Shown in pieces: positions 1 through 11,800 of a stretch of 64,000 bases of DNA (its first letter is position 1; every line of letters begins with the position of its first letter). This DNA is from Sclerurus mexicanus (taxonomy: Eukaryota > Chordata > Aves > Passeriformes > Furnariidae), in NCBI GenBank assembly GCA_013396755.1, contig VWZF01002534.1, positions 960,379-1,024,378 on the forward strand, given 5' to 3'. The notes under the pieces are model-generated. The model ran no database searches. It was not told where the DNA came from and worked only from the letters and a program-made list of their open reading frames with translations. A program made the position numbers and the translations under genes.

Positions 1-3000
1 CACAGACTCTTGCCGAGGGTGAATTTTAAGTCTTGGTCTAATCCTTACACAGGGGAAGGAAGGAGACAATGGAAGGATGTTAAATACTCTGTCATTCCTT
101 TGTAGGACCTGTGGGAGCATCCTGGAGAGGAAATCTCACGATGCCGAGGCAGACTGTATTTAATACTCCTAATTCACAATTATTTGGTTCAGTGTTTGAT
201 ACAAGATATAAAGGTTTTGATATCTAGAAAACCCTGCTGTAATACCCTCTTAACAGATCATTACATGAGTCTAATTGAATTTAGATCTTGAGATATGCTG
301 CTCAGAACTTGTTTGCATTTCACTGGAAATGAGATGATCATCAGTTGCCTTTACATAGAAACTGTGACGCATATTTTCATGCACATGAAACAAATACCAA
401 AATATTCAGGTATTTGTGTGCTTTATTTGCATATAGTTGCTACCTCTATGTAGAAATGAGGCAATTACTCTTACAGGTAATTATGTGCTCACATGTAATT
501 TGCACAAGAGAAAAAAAACCCTACAGTTTACTCATTCTGTAAATATTTGGGGCAACAAAGCAAACAAAGAGCTGTAACAAAACCTACACATTTTTTGCTT
601 TATGAAAGAAAAATTTGTACACACATCTGCCTGTATAATTGAGTCAAACATTCTTTTTTACTCAAAAAGAAATATTTCCCTGAATTATGGCAATTATTTA
701 ACAGAAAAATATGTCATTCTGAAATGAAACCCAAGAACTTTAATTTAAAAAAGAAAACACTTCAGTGTTCATTAACTCCTTCCTTTATTTTGGAGGATAA
801 ATTATCTGTCCAATCTATATTCATGTAAATTTTTTATTTCCTTCAAATTTCAGAGTTTAGATGCTTTACTGAGAAAAAAAACAAACACCTGGTTATGCAC
901 CCAGTTCCTTTTCCAAAGCTTCATCTGTGTCTAAATAACTCCCAAAACATCTTTCCCCTGTGCTGGTCTCTTGTAGGTCACTGCAGGCTGCCTTCACTGC
1001 AAGAATTTATAATTAATGGGATGTCTGAGATTTGGATCCAGTGTGTGGATGTTACAAAATACATCACAAGTCTTAGTTTTCATAAGCTTAATAGAGAGCT
1101 GCTTCACTTGTCCTACAAGTCCTCCTTGAACTCCACCAAATTATAAATTAACTCCCAGGAAGTTAAGACAATTCAGGTTTCTGGTATCTGACCACAGCGT
1201 GATTGAAATTGGCTCCACAACAACATGACAAACATAACTCCTGGTATCCTTCCCTTCCCCAGCCTCCCACTTTCCTTGATACATTAAGTGAATTTTCCCT
1301 TCCTCAATATATTGTATATATTCTACATATATTGTAGGGGAAAATCCTCTTGTAGCTCATTTTCCCACTGAACTCACTCTGTGCTAGGATTAACCTTTTG
1401 TACTTAAAAAGGACTGTGTTTATTTTTCTTCTAATGCAGTCAGCATAATCCTATTTTCCCCTTGTTGTGAAAGCACCTTCTAACACTCCCCAACCAAGGC
1501 GTGTGTCCAGCAGCATTTAGGGAACCACACAGCTTCCTGGGATGGCAGAGAACTGAAATCAGTTCTCACTGCACAATGGCATTGCCAACATCTCACTGGA
1601 ACAGCATCCCAGTGGAACATTGCAATGAGAACTCAGGGACACATCCAGTAGATAAACAACTCCACACAACTAACGTTTGGTGGGTTTTCCTCCAGCATTT
1701 TAGACAGTAACTCAGACTTTCTCGAGTGTCCCCTCCATCCCCTGCTGTGGTTCCCAAGCTCTACTCCTGCAGTGCTTTCCCAAGGGGACAGGACAGGGAT
1801 TGCTTACCCCATTCCCTACTCACAGCAGCAAACTGCACACCTACACCGCAGCATGGGAACCAGTCCCTCACTGCTTATGCTAAATCCCAGACATGCTTAT
1901 TCTCTAATCCCAAGGCTGGATAACAGCAAATGGCTGAGTCTCCACTAGTTGCCTGACAGGATGGGACAATCATCACATGGTGCTTTTCACACCTGCTTCC
2001 CTCTCCTTTAATTTTTGGGAGGAATAATATTCAAAAGCTAGAAGAATAATATGTCCATGCTCCCCCATCTTAACCATTTCCTTTTGTCTCAGACCACACT
2101 CGGCCTTTTTCTCCTCACACATCTGACATTTGTTCTCTCTTTGTTTCCATGTTAATCAGAATGCAAACCCACAAAAAGTTTGAAGGAAATGCTAAGGCTT
2201 CTGAACTGCTCCCCAGAGAAGCATCAGAAACACCAAATCCTTTCTCAGACTGATTTTTTGGTGATACACCTTTGCAGAGCACTCTTCAAAATATTTTGGG
2301 TTCCTTCCCTTAGTGTTTCTTGGTTGTTTGTAAAGTTCTTCCTCAGCTTAAAGAAGCACAGACAACAGTTTGTCACATGAACGTAGTGAGAAGCAAAACA
2401 CCTACATGGGCTTCTCAGTACTGCCAGACTTGCTCTGGGACCTCCAGCACATCTTCAGCCAAGCTGTGCCTCTTTTACTGAGCAGAATGAAAGGTGTAAT
2501 CATGGAGTCTGCAGTCGTTTCTGGGCTCACATGAAGAATTTGTCTGTGTTCAGTTTTAAGCTGCTTTTTTTTTGGCAGAGTTTAAAACACAGAAATGAGA
2601 ATTTTCTATGTTGACACAATATGTATATTTCACATTTTTTTTTAAATATACATGCACGCACATATGTGTCCAGAGCTCTGGGCAGGAGAATTTAAAGCAG
2701 GTGGAAATAAAGATAAAACAACTACACAGAACTTCCATAAAGCAAGCCACGAAATTGATGTCTAGGTCTTAAAATAACACACTTAATTAGACAACAAATT
2801 TCTCTATTTCCAGACCCCTTTTGCAGCTCCCTGTCAGTGCTGCTCCATGCGTGGTTGGCCAAGTCTCTGGGAATTGGCTCTTCTGGAACACTTGGGAGCA
2901 AAAAGCCCCATCACCTCTCATTGTGCAGACCAGGGAGGGAAACAGCCCCTGGAAGCACAAGGGACAAACCTAGAACTGTGTCCTGCCTGGGTTTGACCCA

Positions 3001-3439
3001 AACGCAGAGATTGAAAGGCCTTTTTCTTCTCCCCCCATCAGTGTAGTTTGTTGCCACTCATTGCACTGACCTGTAAAGTCAAGGCCTGACCTTCTTTTTT
3101 TTGAGCCCAAATGAGAAAGCAGATGAGATGCTGAGACAGAGGCAGACTTTTAGCCTCAGAGGCTGGCAAGGGCAGCACAAGTGCTGCGCCTGAAATCTGT
3201 GCTGGGCCATGACCAAGACATCACTTATTCCACAGCCATCCACAGACTGTCACTTCATTTCAGTACTAGAAATGAAGGGTGGTCTGACACACAAGTCATT
3301 AAAAAAAATTAAATCAATATTCCTAAGCCTCACAAGAAAAGAATGCATTTGAGAGTCAGATTCTTTTTCAAGAAGAAAGTCAAGTCCAAACGCTAGTTAG
3401 GCCTGTCTGCAGCTGTGAATTGAGCATGTAAAAATATAC
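1..3439. other. Intergenic desert, nothing recognised
   Basis: AT-rich unique sequence with short A and T runs. Short open frames only, none with recognisable domains. No repeat family, RNA gene or splice-linked exon seen. Confidence 0.7.
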
Positions 3440-3760
3440 ACAGACTTCTTTAAACATGAAGCCGATGTTCTAAAGAACTAGATGTAATTTTCCAAACAAA
3501 AATGCTATGGTCCCTACCTTAATTTAGCTGACTAGTTTGCATGCTCAGAAGATATTTACACTTAGGGGTAAAAAGCCCAATTAATTCTATATATGTAAAA
3601 TTCTACCATTTCACACTCAGAAAGGGAGGGCTGTAACTTCCCAGGAAGAGGAGAACATACTGGAAACGATCTCTATAATGCCAACCAAAACTTCATATTG
3701 GTGCTAATGCTGCTAATTTACTCTCTTAATTGAAAGCTATCAACATCAGAAACTTTAGGG
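3440..3760. promoter_or_regulatory. Candidate enhancer: homeodomain-motif cluster
   Basis: Contains GTTTGCATGCTCAG, CCCAATTAATTC, GGTGCTAATGCTGCTAATTT and CTCTTAATTGAAAG, a run of homeodomain cores (TAAT/ATTA) in non-repetitive sequence. No open frame or repeat explains it. Enhancer activity is inferred from motif density and the position in a developmental-gene desert. Confidence 0.35.
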
Positions 3761-4359
3761 TCTTTTGGAGACCCAGCCAATTTAAGGATCATAAGACTTG
3801 TGTGTGTGATTGTGGGAAGAGCAGAAGCAGAAGTTCTCAGTCTATCAAACCATTTTCAAATTAACATGATACTTTTTCTACCAAAAACATTTTGATGTTT
3901 TCTCAGCACATAAGGAATTCAACAAACAGACCCTTCCATTGTCCAAAATCCACCCAATATCTCAGAATTACACCAGATGAAACACATTAGATTGGTTTCC
4001 TTCTATTTGTGCTTTTTCGTGTGGATGTTTAAGGATGGTCTCTTGTTGGCTCATCTGTGTCTGAATCAATCAAGCCATCTTTAAGTTCTGTAAGTTTTCC
4101 TCACAAAATAAATCTTTCCAGACAGCTGAAAATATATTCTGGACCAAAGGGGGGATGGGGTGGGTGACACCTAATCCTCTAGAAATCCTAAATTTCTCTC
4201 ATGAGATTACCTGTGCTAACTTTGAAACCTTTATACAGAGGCAAAAGGAAAGAAATAAAACTGCTGGCATCCCAGGCGTTTGCTTTTAGCAGGGCTTTGG
4301 GTTCCTGTTTTCCTCCCACAGCACAAAGATGATGCCCCAAAGTCTGCAAAAGGCTAACA

Positions 4360-5440
4360 CAGGGACGGTGACTGAACTTCAGTGACCTGCACAGTGACAA
4401 AAATCATTGAACCAGTCAAGGCAATTTGTGATGAGAAATTACAGGGCCGGAAGAGAAGCGTGCTCGGGGTGCTGAAGAACCCCGGAGTCATCCCGGTCTC
4501 CTCAAACCACGGCGGGCAAATCTCTCCCCAAGAGCCACGGCCAGTTCTCTGCAAACCCTGCTCAAGAATGAAATATTTAAGCGCCCTCACAAAACAAACA
4601 GATCTGCATTTGAATCGCCCTGCTCGGAAGATCGCAGCGTTTGGAGCCCTTAATGAAACCACGTTTGGCAGAGTTACAGAATTACATTTAAAAAATCTAC
4701 TTATTTTTCCTGCCGTCAATGCTCCTTTATAGGCGCGATGACAAAAGTGAATCCCGTTTCCAATGCACCTGTCAGAGCTGTCAGCCATCAGCAGCACTCT
4801 TTTGTTGTTTGGTTATGCTGCCAGGCTACTCCAGCGTGTTTTCGCTAAGAGGAGGAGGTGTCATCTGAATATGGCAAAACACAACTGTGTGAGTCACTCA
4901 GCAAAATCAGACAGACATTAGGGTTTGGAGTAAGACACCCAGGCTGTCTGAGGCTGCACGCTCCTCGAGACTCTGTCTCTCTGCTTGTACAGCACCCAGC
5001 TCCCATCACGGGGCCGATGCCACTGCAGCAAAACAACAAGGTAACGGGAGCAGCAGTGCAGGGCCCTGTGAATCACCATTGCCACAACAGTCACAATTAA
5101 CACCCAGCTCCTACAACAGAGGTGGCAAAACAATATTGGAGCTAATACGATGTGGCAAATAAAGGAATACGTAATTTGCACAGAGCAAAGCGAGGGAGCA
5201 TGTAATTCCTTTGGATGCGGACAACAAAAATTAAGGATATTTAGGTATTCACTTATTTCTTCTCTCACTGATTTTTTTTCTTGCTTGGAAGTTTTTGCCA
5301 CTAAATCCAGGCATTTTGTACCCCGTGGCAACTCCTGGAAGTTAACAGTTGAACTAATGAGAACTATGAAAGCGCTCCCTCTTTGAGAGAGGAAATGATT
5401 TTTAGTCAAACAGCCCGGTGTTTTCCCTACCATCTGCACA
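4360..5440. promoter_or_regulatory. Candidate enhancer block with AP-1/MAF, MEIS and homeodomain motifs
   Basis: Non-repetitive block that keeps CpGs (GGGCCGGAAG, CGGCGGGC, TATAGGCGCGATG) inside AT-rich desert. Motifs: TGAGTCACTCAGCA at 4890-4903 (AP-1 with an adjoining MAF half site), two CTGTCA (MEIS/TGIF) at 4769-4774 and 4778-4783, and several homeodomain cores around 5130-5200 (GAGCTAATAC, ATACGTAATTTGCAC). It also has unusually few stops on both strands over about 1 kb, without resembling a protein. Likely a conserved non-coding element. Confidence 0.45.
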
Positions 5441-5688
5441 ACCTTTTGTTAAAACACCTTCTATACCAAGACACCTGATTAAACAGATGGGGGAAGAAAA
5501 AAAAGCCTTTGTTAAAGTTTTGGCATCTCATTGGAAGAAACTAATTGAAGAACTAAGTTTTCAGCAAAAACAGACTTAATGTTCCACATACTTTTAATCA
5601 TAAAACTTTTCCCCAGAAGAGGTAAAAGGAAGCAATTCTTGATGCCCTGTGGTATCTTTATAGGTCTGAAAATACACTGCCACAAGTC

Positions 5689-5865
5689 ACAGAACTGCTT
5701 GGGTTGGAAGGGACTTCAAAGATCATCTAATTCCATCTCCTGCCACAGGCAGGGACACCTTCCACTAGTCCAGATTGCTCCAAGCTCCATCCAACCTGGC
5801 CTTGGACACTTCCAGGGATGGGGCTGCCACAGCTCCTCTGGGCACCCTGTGCCAGTCCTTATCCT
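5689..5865 (-). mobile_element. CR1 LINE fragment (3' end)
   Basis: Clear avian CR1 sequence read in reverse orientation: GGTTGGAAGGGACTTCAAAG, then CACTAGTCCAGATTGCTCCA, CATCCAACCTGGCCTTGGAC and CTTCCAGGGATGGGGCTGCC. The copy is 5'-truncated as usual and only moderately diverged. It is the youngest-looking repeat in the window and is strong evidence for a bird genome. Confidence 0.95.
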
Positions 5866-8800
5866 TAAAGGCCTGGACAAGCATCTGCTGTTTTAATTTC
5901 TCAGTGCACATCTTAATCCTAGACAGACAACACTGTGATACTGCTTTGGGCCAACACAGAAAACGCAAAATAAAATACACAATCTCTTTATGGTTCACAT
6001 TAAGTACTCAAAACTCAGGTAATCTACTAATTCATGGTGTTGCAAAGGAGCATTTGTTCATAATTAAGTGCATGAAATTGAATGCTGGCAATGCTGTAAT
6101 CACGATGAGGTGTGTGTAGATTAAGCTCACACTAAAAAAATAATTCAGTTACACTTTTTCTCTTGCCCTGGAAACGATCAGCACCTCTAAAAAAAAAAAA
6201 AACCTAAATGTCAGTTCTTTGCTAACAAATGGATTGCCAAGTAGGTTGGCACAGCTCACAGTTGCTGTACCAGGCTAGGCAGCCGTATCAGTCAGTATTG
6301 GCAATAAGGACTGGCTGCCCCAGATGGCTGGCAGCACTTAAACAACCTGGGACCCAGATGTCAGCAAAGCAAAATCATATCACTGAAATGCTTAATTTCT
6401 CCAAACAAGTATGCTTTTAAAAATCAAACCAAAAAGAGCGTAAAACCAGGAACCCCTGAACTCTGGTAGGGGCAGAAAGGAAACCCTGTGAGCAAGGGCA
6501 GCTTTGGGCTCATCCCGCAGCCTCCTCCTCCTCCTGGCTGCATGGAGCTCACTCCCCTTGGCCTCTTCCCCTTCTCTGGAGTGGCACACGGGGCCATTTA
6601 TGGGGGAAAAAGCTTGGCAGATGCAAGACCCAAGTGCCAAAAGTCTGGATGCTTTTTCTCCCTAGCACTGCCAGCAGTGGCATCTGGTTGCATGGCTGGC
6701 TCAGCATCACGGGGGGGTCCTGACTCGGGGCCTGGTGGGTCAGCCCATCTCCCTGAACAGCTACCAAAAATCCTTTCTCACTGCTAACCCTTTCGTTCTC
6801 GAAGGGGAATAGGACAAAGACAGGGTTTTCCTCCCAAAACACGTCCCATAATCTTTCTGTGCTCTGCCTGCACCTCGCACAGCTCGGGCTCACCCTCAGC
6901 ATGTGCTGAGGCAGGACAGTTTAGCATAGAGTTTTCCTAATTAAATTCATTCTGGCTTCAGGTTGGACAGGAATGCAAAGATTGTTGCATGTCAGGATGG
7001 AGACAGCTTGCCAGCAGCCAGGGCAGAGATAGGCACAGGGCTGTGTCACGTTTACCTCAGCCTACACATCGTACATGAGCTGGGTCTACAGCTTGGTGTT
7101 TGCATGACTAACTATAAGCCTTCTGTACATTTGCACATTCATTTATGCTTCCAAATTTTTGTATATTCACATGGTGCTACATCTTTTCTAAAAACTGTAG
7201 TTCCTGGCTCTAAGGTATTTGGGATGTCACTGTGAAACCCTAAGAGACTCATTAACATTTCAGAACAAGACACCTTATTGAAAACAGTACACAACTGTAA
7301 AAAAAAAAAAAGGCTTGAAATCTGCTTTTCTCCTTTAATTCCCTCCACCTCAACATTTATCATAATATAAAGTCTGAACTGCTCTTCTTCCTGACATGTT
7401 AGTCATTCCTACACCCAGAGAGCAAAGCTGGCTATTCCTATTGGCTCCCCTGACTTTGAAATGTGTTTGTGTTATAAAAGCAAGTTTTGACATCTTTTAC
7501 ATGAAGAAATTTATCCATAGGAAATAAACATAGTTCTTAACACACTTCCGCACTGCATTTATTTCTGTAAATCTTTAAATATTACACTTCTTCATTGGCT
7601 TGGTAGCTCAGTAATCTCAGAAGTGTCTACACTGCTGGGGGTCCCCAAGAGCAAATGTGAGGATAACGCTTGAACTCCAGCAAGCGCAGAAGGGCTCATA
7701 GTGCAGCGCACGTAGATCCATGTGTGGGAATGATTATCCTCAACTTTTCAGCTCTTTGATGCATTGTGTGAAAGATACCCACAAATCTTAACCAAAAGTT
7801 TCCTACATTAAAAGCACAGCCAAGCAGAGGAGCCTGGTCTTCTGGCTGGGGAGTTTTGCCTGGATATATCCCCATGTGAATACCCTGCTTTGAATGATGT
7901 AACATGAAAGGATTGCCTGCATTGTGCAGAAATTCTGTTTCCCATTACTCATACTTGTAAATGTATCTGTTCTACAGCTCCCTAAGAAACGAACAAGCCT
8001 TAGCATCAGAAATATTCCTAACACATTTTTAGGCAAAGCAAAACCAGCTAGCTGTTCCAATGTATTAAGTAATTCTTTCATGCTTCGCAAAGCCTCACAG
8101 CCTTAAGATAACATTGGGATGTATTTATGCAATTTCTGAGATTCCCTACACAGGTACAATTAGGTCTTTTCCCACTCTGACAGGAACTTTTCCTGGGAAG
8201 CCTGATAAAGTGCCCTGCTGACAGCTGTACAGTGGTGGAGAGAGACAGGCAAGTGCCTCAGATGTTGGAACAAGAAAGTATTCCAGCATTTTTAGCACCT
8301 GGGACTCCTGCTTAGCAAACATCCCCACCCCACCTGTGGTATGGAAAAACTGCATTATTTGTACATATTTTACAAAATATAAAGGAAGGACAAATAAAAA
8401 AATAAGATTAAAAAAAGGCAAGAAGTAAAGAATTTTACCAAGGTGTAACAGTTCTTAGACTCAGGTTTGGTGTCAGAGCAGCACCCATTGCTGCCTTCAG
8501 AAGACTTTGATCTGACTGAGAGATGACTGTAGAATCCTTACCCTGATCACAGCTCAGGAGCCACTGCTAAGGTGAAGAAATCCTATGCATCAGATTTTGC
8601 CAAAGTCCATTAAAAACCCCCAAAACACCACAGCAGAGTCCTGCGTGCAAGTTCTATCTACAACAGAAGCTTCTGCTACCTGAGAGCGTCAAACAGAAGG
8701 TGGTGATTTTTACATGACATTTTTATGCTCACCAAAGTACCAAATGCAATTTTAGCACTAAGAAAGCAGCAGTCACAGAAAGAGCCTTTTCTTGGACCTG

Positions 8801-11800
8801 ATCTACTTCAAATAGGTTTTTAAGATAAGAAAGGAGTTATAGTGGTAAATCTTCCAATTACTACTGACAAAGCAATTCTTCCTAAATGGCTTCTTTGGGT
8901 CTTTCTGCTGAAAGACCAAGACTCCAGAGAGCTTCAGCTATTTGGTGTCCTGCAGACCTCCCACCTCCTTTTTGCCTCCCAAAGCTGGCAGGAATTGGCA
9001 CAAAGGAAAGATGATGAAAAGATATTCCCCAACAATGAGGTGGGGAATTAGACATTGCGAATGCGGAGCAGCAATCTGGAAAAATCTAACCACGAGGCAG
9101 CAATTTCTACACTTGACAAAAGATTTCAACACCAAGTTCACGTAAGTAAAGAAATCTCTGACCTCCTCTCCTTTGCAATGGATCTGTATTGAAATCTCCA
9201 AATGTGATGGCAGATCCTCTTCTATAAGCAGAGGATTGCACTTGCATCCTGCAGTACCTCACATGCACAGGGTTGTGGGGGTTTTTAATTCAGTGTGATA
9301 AGTGTGATGGTTGAACACTTATCATCCTGTACACTCTATCTCACCAAGATTCGCTCCCCTCAGCAACTGGGCAAAAGCTCCCTACTTCTTCTTGTTGTCC
9401 ATTGGGGCTCAGACTTAATTATTTGTAATGAATCCTGGTGAATGGCCCCAGCAGCTTGTGATAACTCAGGACAGAAAGTACAATTTAAGGATGACACTTG
9501 TATTTCTGCCCTACTCCATCTCACAACAATGAAAAGACTCCCGTGCTGTGTGAGCAGGGATTTTGTATTTGAGGCAGCTTTCTAGACTTCATCAACCAAC
9601 CAAAGAGGAGAAAGGGGGTCCTGAGCACTGCAGGGCTGTCTCAAGGGCTACCCCACCACCAGCAGCTATCCCTCAGGCCACCAGCATCTTGCTCCTCTCT
9701 GCAGCCACTTCGACATCGCAGGGCTAAGGGGAGCAGTGAATACCTGGTGAAATGAGGCACTGCTGGACCTGCACTCACCCCCACGATTGGCACAGCTGGG
9801 AGTGGTTCCCAGGGAATCACAGTGTGAATACACCTCTCCTGACACACATCCCGTGTGCAGATGGATCATTCATTCTCCAGGACTCGCAGCAAGGCCTGGG
9901 CTCAGCATCTGCCACTTCTGCCAGCAGATTGACAGAAGCAAAATGCAACCAACTAAGAGATTTTATAAGGGAAAAGCTGAACATAAGGACTCTAGTAGCA
10001 ACCAGGGTGCTCTGCCCTTACACCAGAGAGGAAAAGCTGCACATCTCACAGCACAGTCTCATTTATGATCTGCAAAGCTATAACATATCACGGCAACACG
10101 TTTAAAATAAGCTTTGGTGACCTGAAGACTCATTGCCATCATATTTAATATTGGAGGAGTAGAGGATAAAGGACCAAGAAGAGGAAAAACATCTTGAGAA
10201 GCCAAGAACACCCCCCCCCTTCTGACTTTCAAAGACAATAAGCAGCTTCTCCTGCTAATGCAGCTGGAAAATATACACTTCTCCTTGGCTTCCAGGACCA
10301 CAGACAAACACAGAGCCTTTAATACATTTAAGTCCAAATGGCATCAAAACCTATGAATCCAAAATACTGGACTAAAACAAAGAGATGTATCATTACTCCC
10401 ATGCTGCCCTTGTTAATTTGCACACCATCTCCTAACTTTGTCTGCTGAATTTGATCTTCTGTGTAGTTCTCCAAAATTTTTGCTTGTAGCTACTTTTCAG
10501 GAGCAGTGGTTTGTAGTGAAGCATTGCTCACAACAGGGGTTGGCAGCTGTTGGGAGCTTGGTTTGCTTTCTGTTTTCCATGGCACTTGTGTTTTTATTTT
10601 AACTGGAAGCAGTAAGATAGTTATAACCGGAACATCTACAGTAAAAGGGGGTCACACTAAACATGCCAGACCTGTCTGGGCAGGTCTAATTTAAACACCA
10701 GCCTTTTAAGAACAGGACTGTCTTTGAATGAGATTTCTTTGTACTTCTAAAGACAGCACACACCCTTTTCCTGCTGCTTGATTAAACAGCACTTGCCCAA
10801 TGAATAGATCTTGATCAGGAATAGAAAATGCATGGAGCTGTCCTGGGGAAAATGTGCAATATCCTTTCCCAGACTCACCTGTGGGAAGACACGTACGGCT
10901 ACATTGAACACACAGGCTTTTCAAATCAGTCCTCTCGCACAGGGACCTCTGCTCTGTCCAGTGTCTGAGCCTTTAAAGCGTTTCCCTTATGCATTTGAAC
11001 ATAATAAAGCATTAATGGCAGGGGAAGTGTCTCGCAGGAAAGCTGTACTTTTAGATCTGGCTTTGCCTCTGGAGGGCAAGCACAAACCAAGACACGAGCT
11101 ATTTCATGACTGCAGCCTCACATGCACCATTCACAGCCACAGAAGGCCTGAAGTGCCTGTATCACTACTCTTGCAGAAGTAGATGCTCCCTTGCTAAAAA
11201 TAACCCTGTCTTTGCTGCGTGAACAGTCATCCTTCTCCTTGTTCCCACTCACCCATAACTGCACGTGCCATAGAGAGAGCCAGGGAAGTGCTGAGGAGGA
11301 GCTGGGTTTTCCCATGCAAGGGGAATATTAGAAGTTTACAGTGCTGTGCTTTAAGGTTCCTTTTCCTGCTTCAAGGAAATACTTCAGAAATACTGCCTTC
11401 TACAAACGCACTAAATTCTTGCACAGAAAGCATAAACTCCACGGTATAAATCTATCCCCATTAGATTTTTAAAATAACAAAGGATAAGAGAAAACTTTGT
11501 TCCATCCAAAGCAAGAAAGTTTGCTGCCTAGAACACACATCTGGATTAACTGCGTTCCCTGCTCCAGTTTTCCTGAGGTATCTGGGGCAAATCATTTCCC
11601 AGAGAAATGAGCCTGAGCTGGGATTCTGTCAGGTATCGCAGCTACCACTAATTTCAGGACTTTGCTGCTTCGACACATTTCAGAATTTCACACCTCAGCT
11701 CCATATAAAAGAGCAAGAAGAGCACTTCTTTACCTCACATAATATCATGGAGACAAATATATCCTAGTTTTTAAACCAGATGAGTGTTATATACTCTACA

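Noticed and set aside
4918..5439. 173-codon minus-strand open frame, with overlapping plus-strand frames at 4382-4732 and a 147-codon minus-strand frame at 4354-4797
   Set aside because: Open frames overlap on both strands, none has a recognisable domain or flanking splice structure, and the region is better explained as a non-coding element with low stop density.
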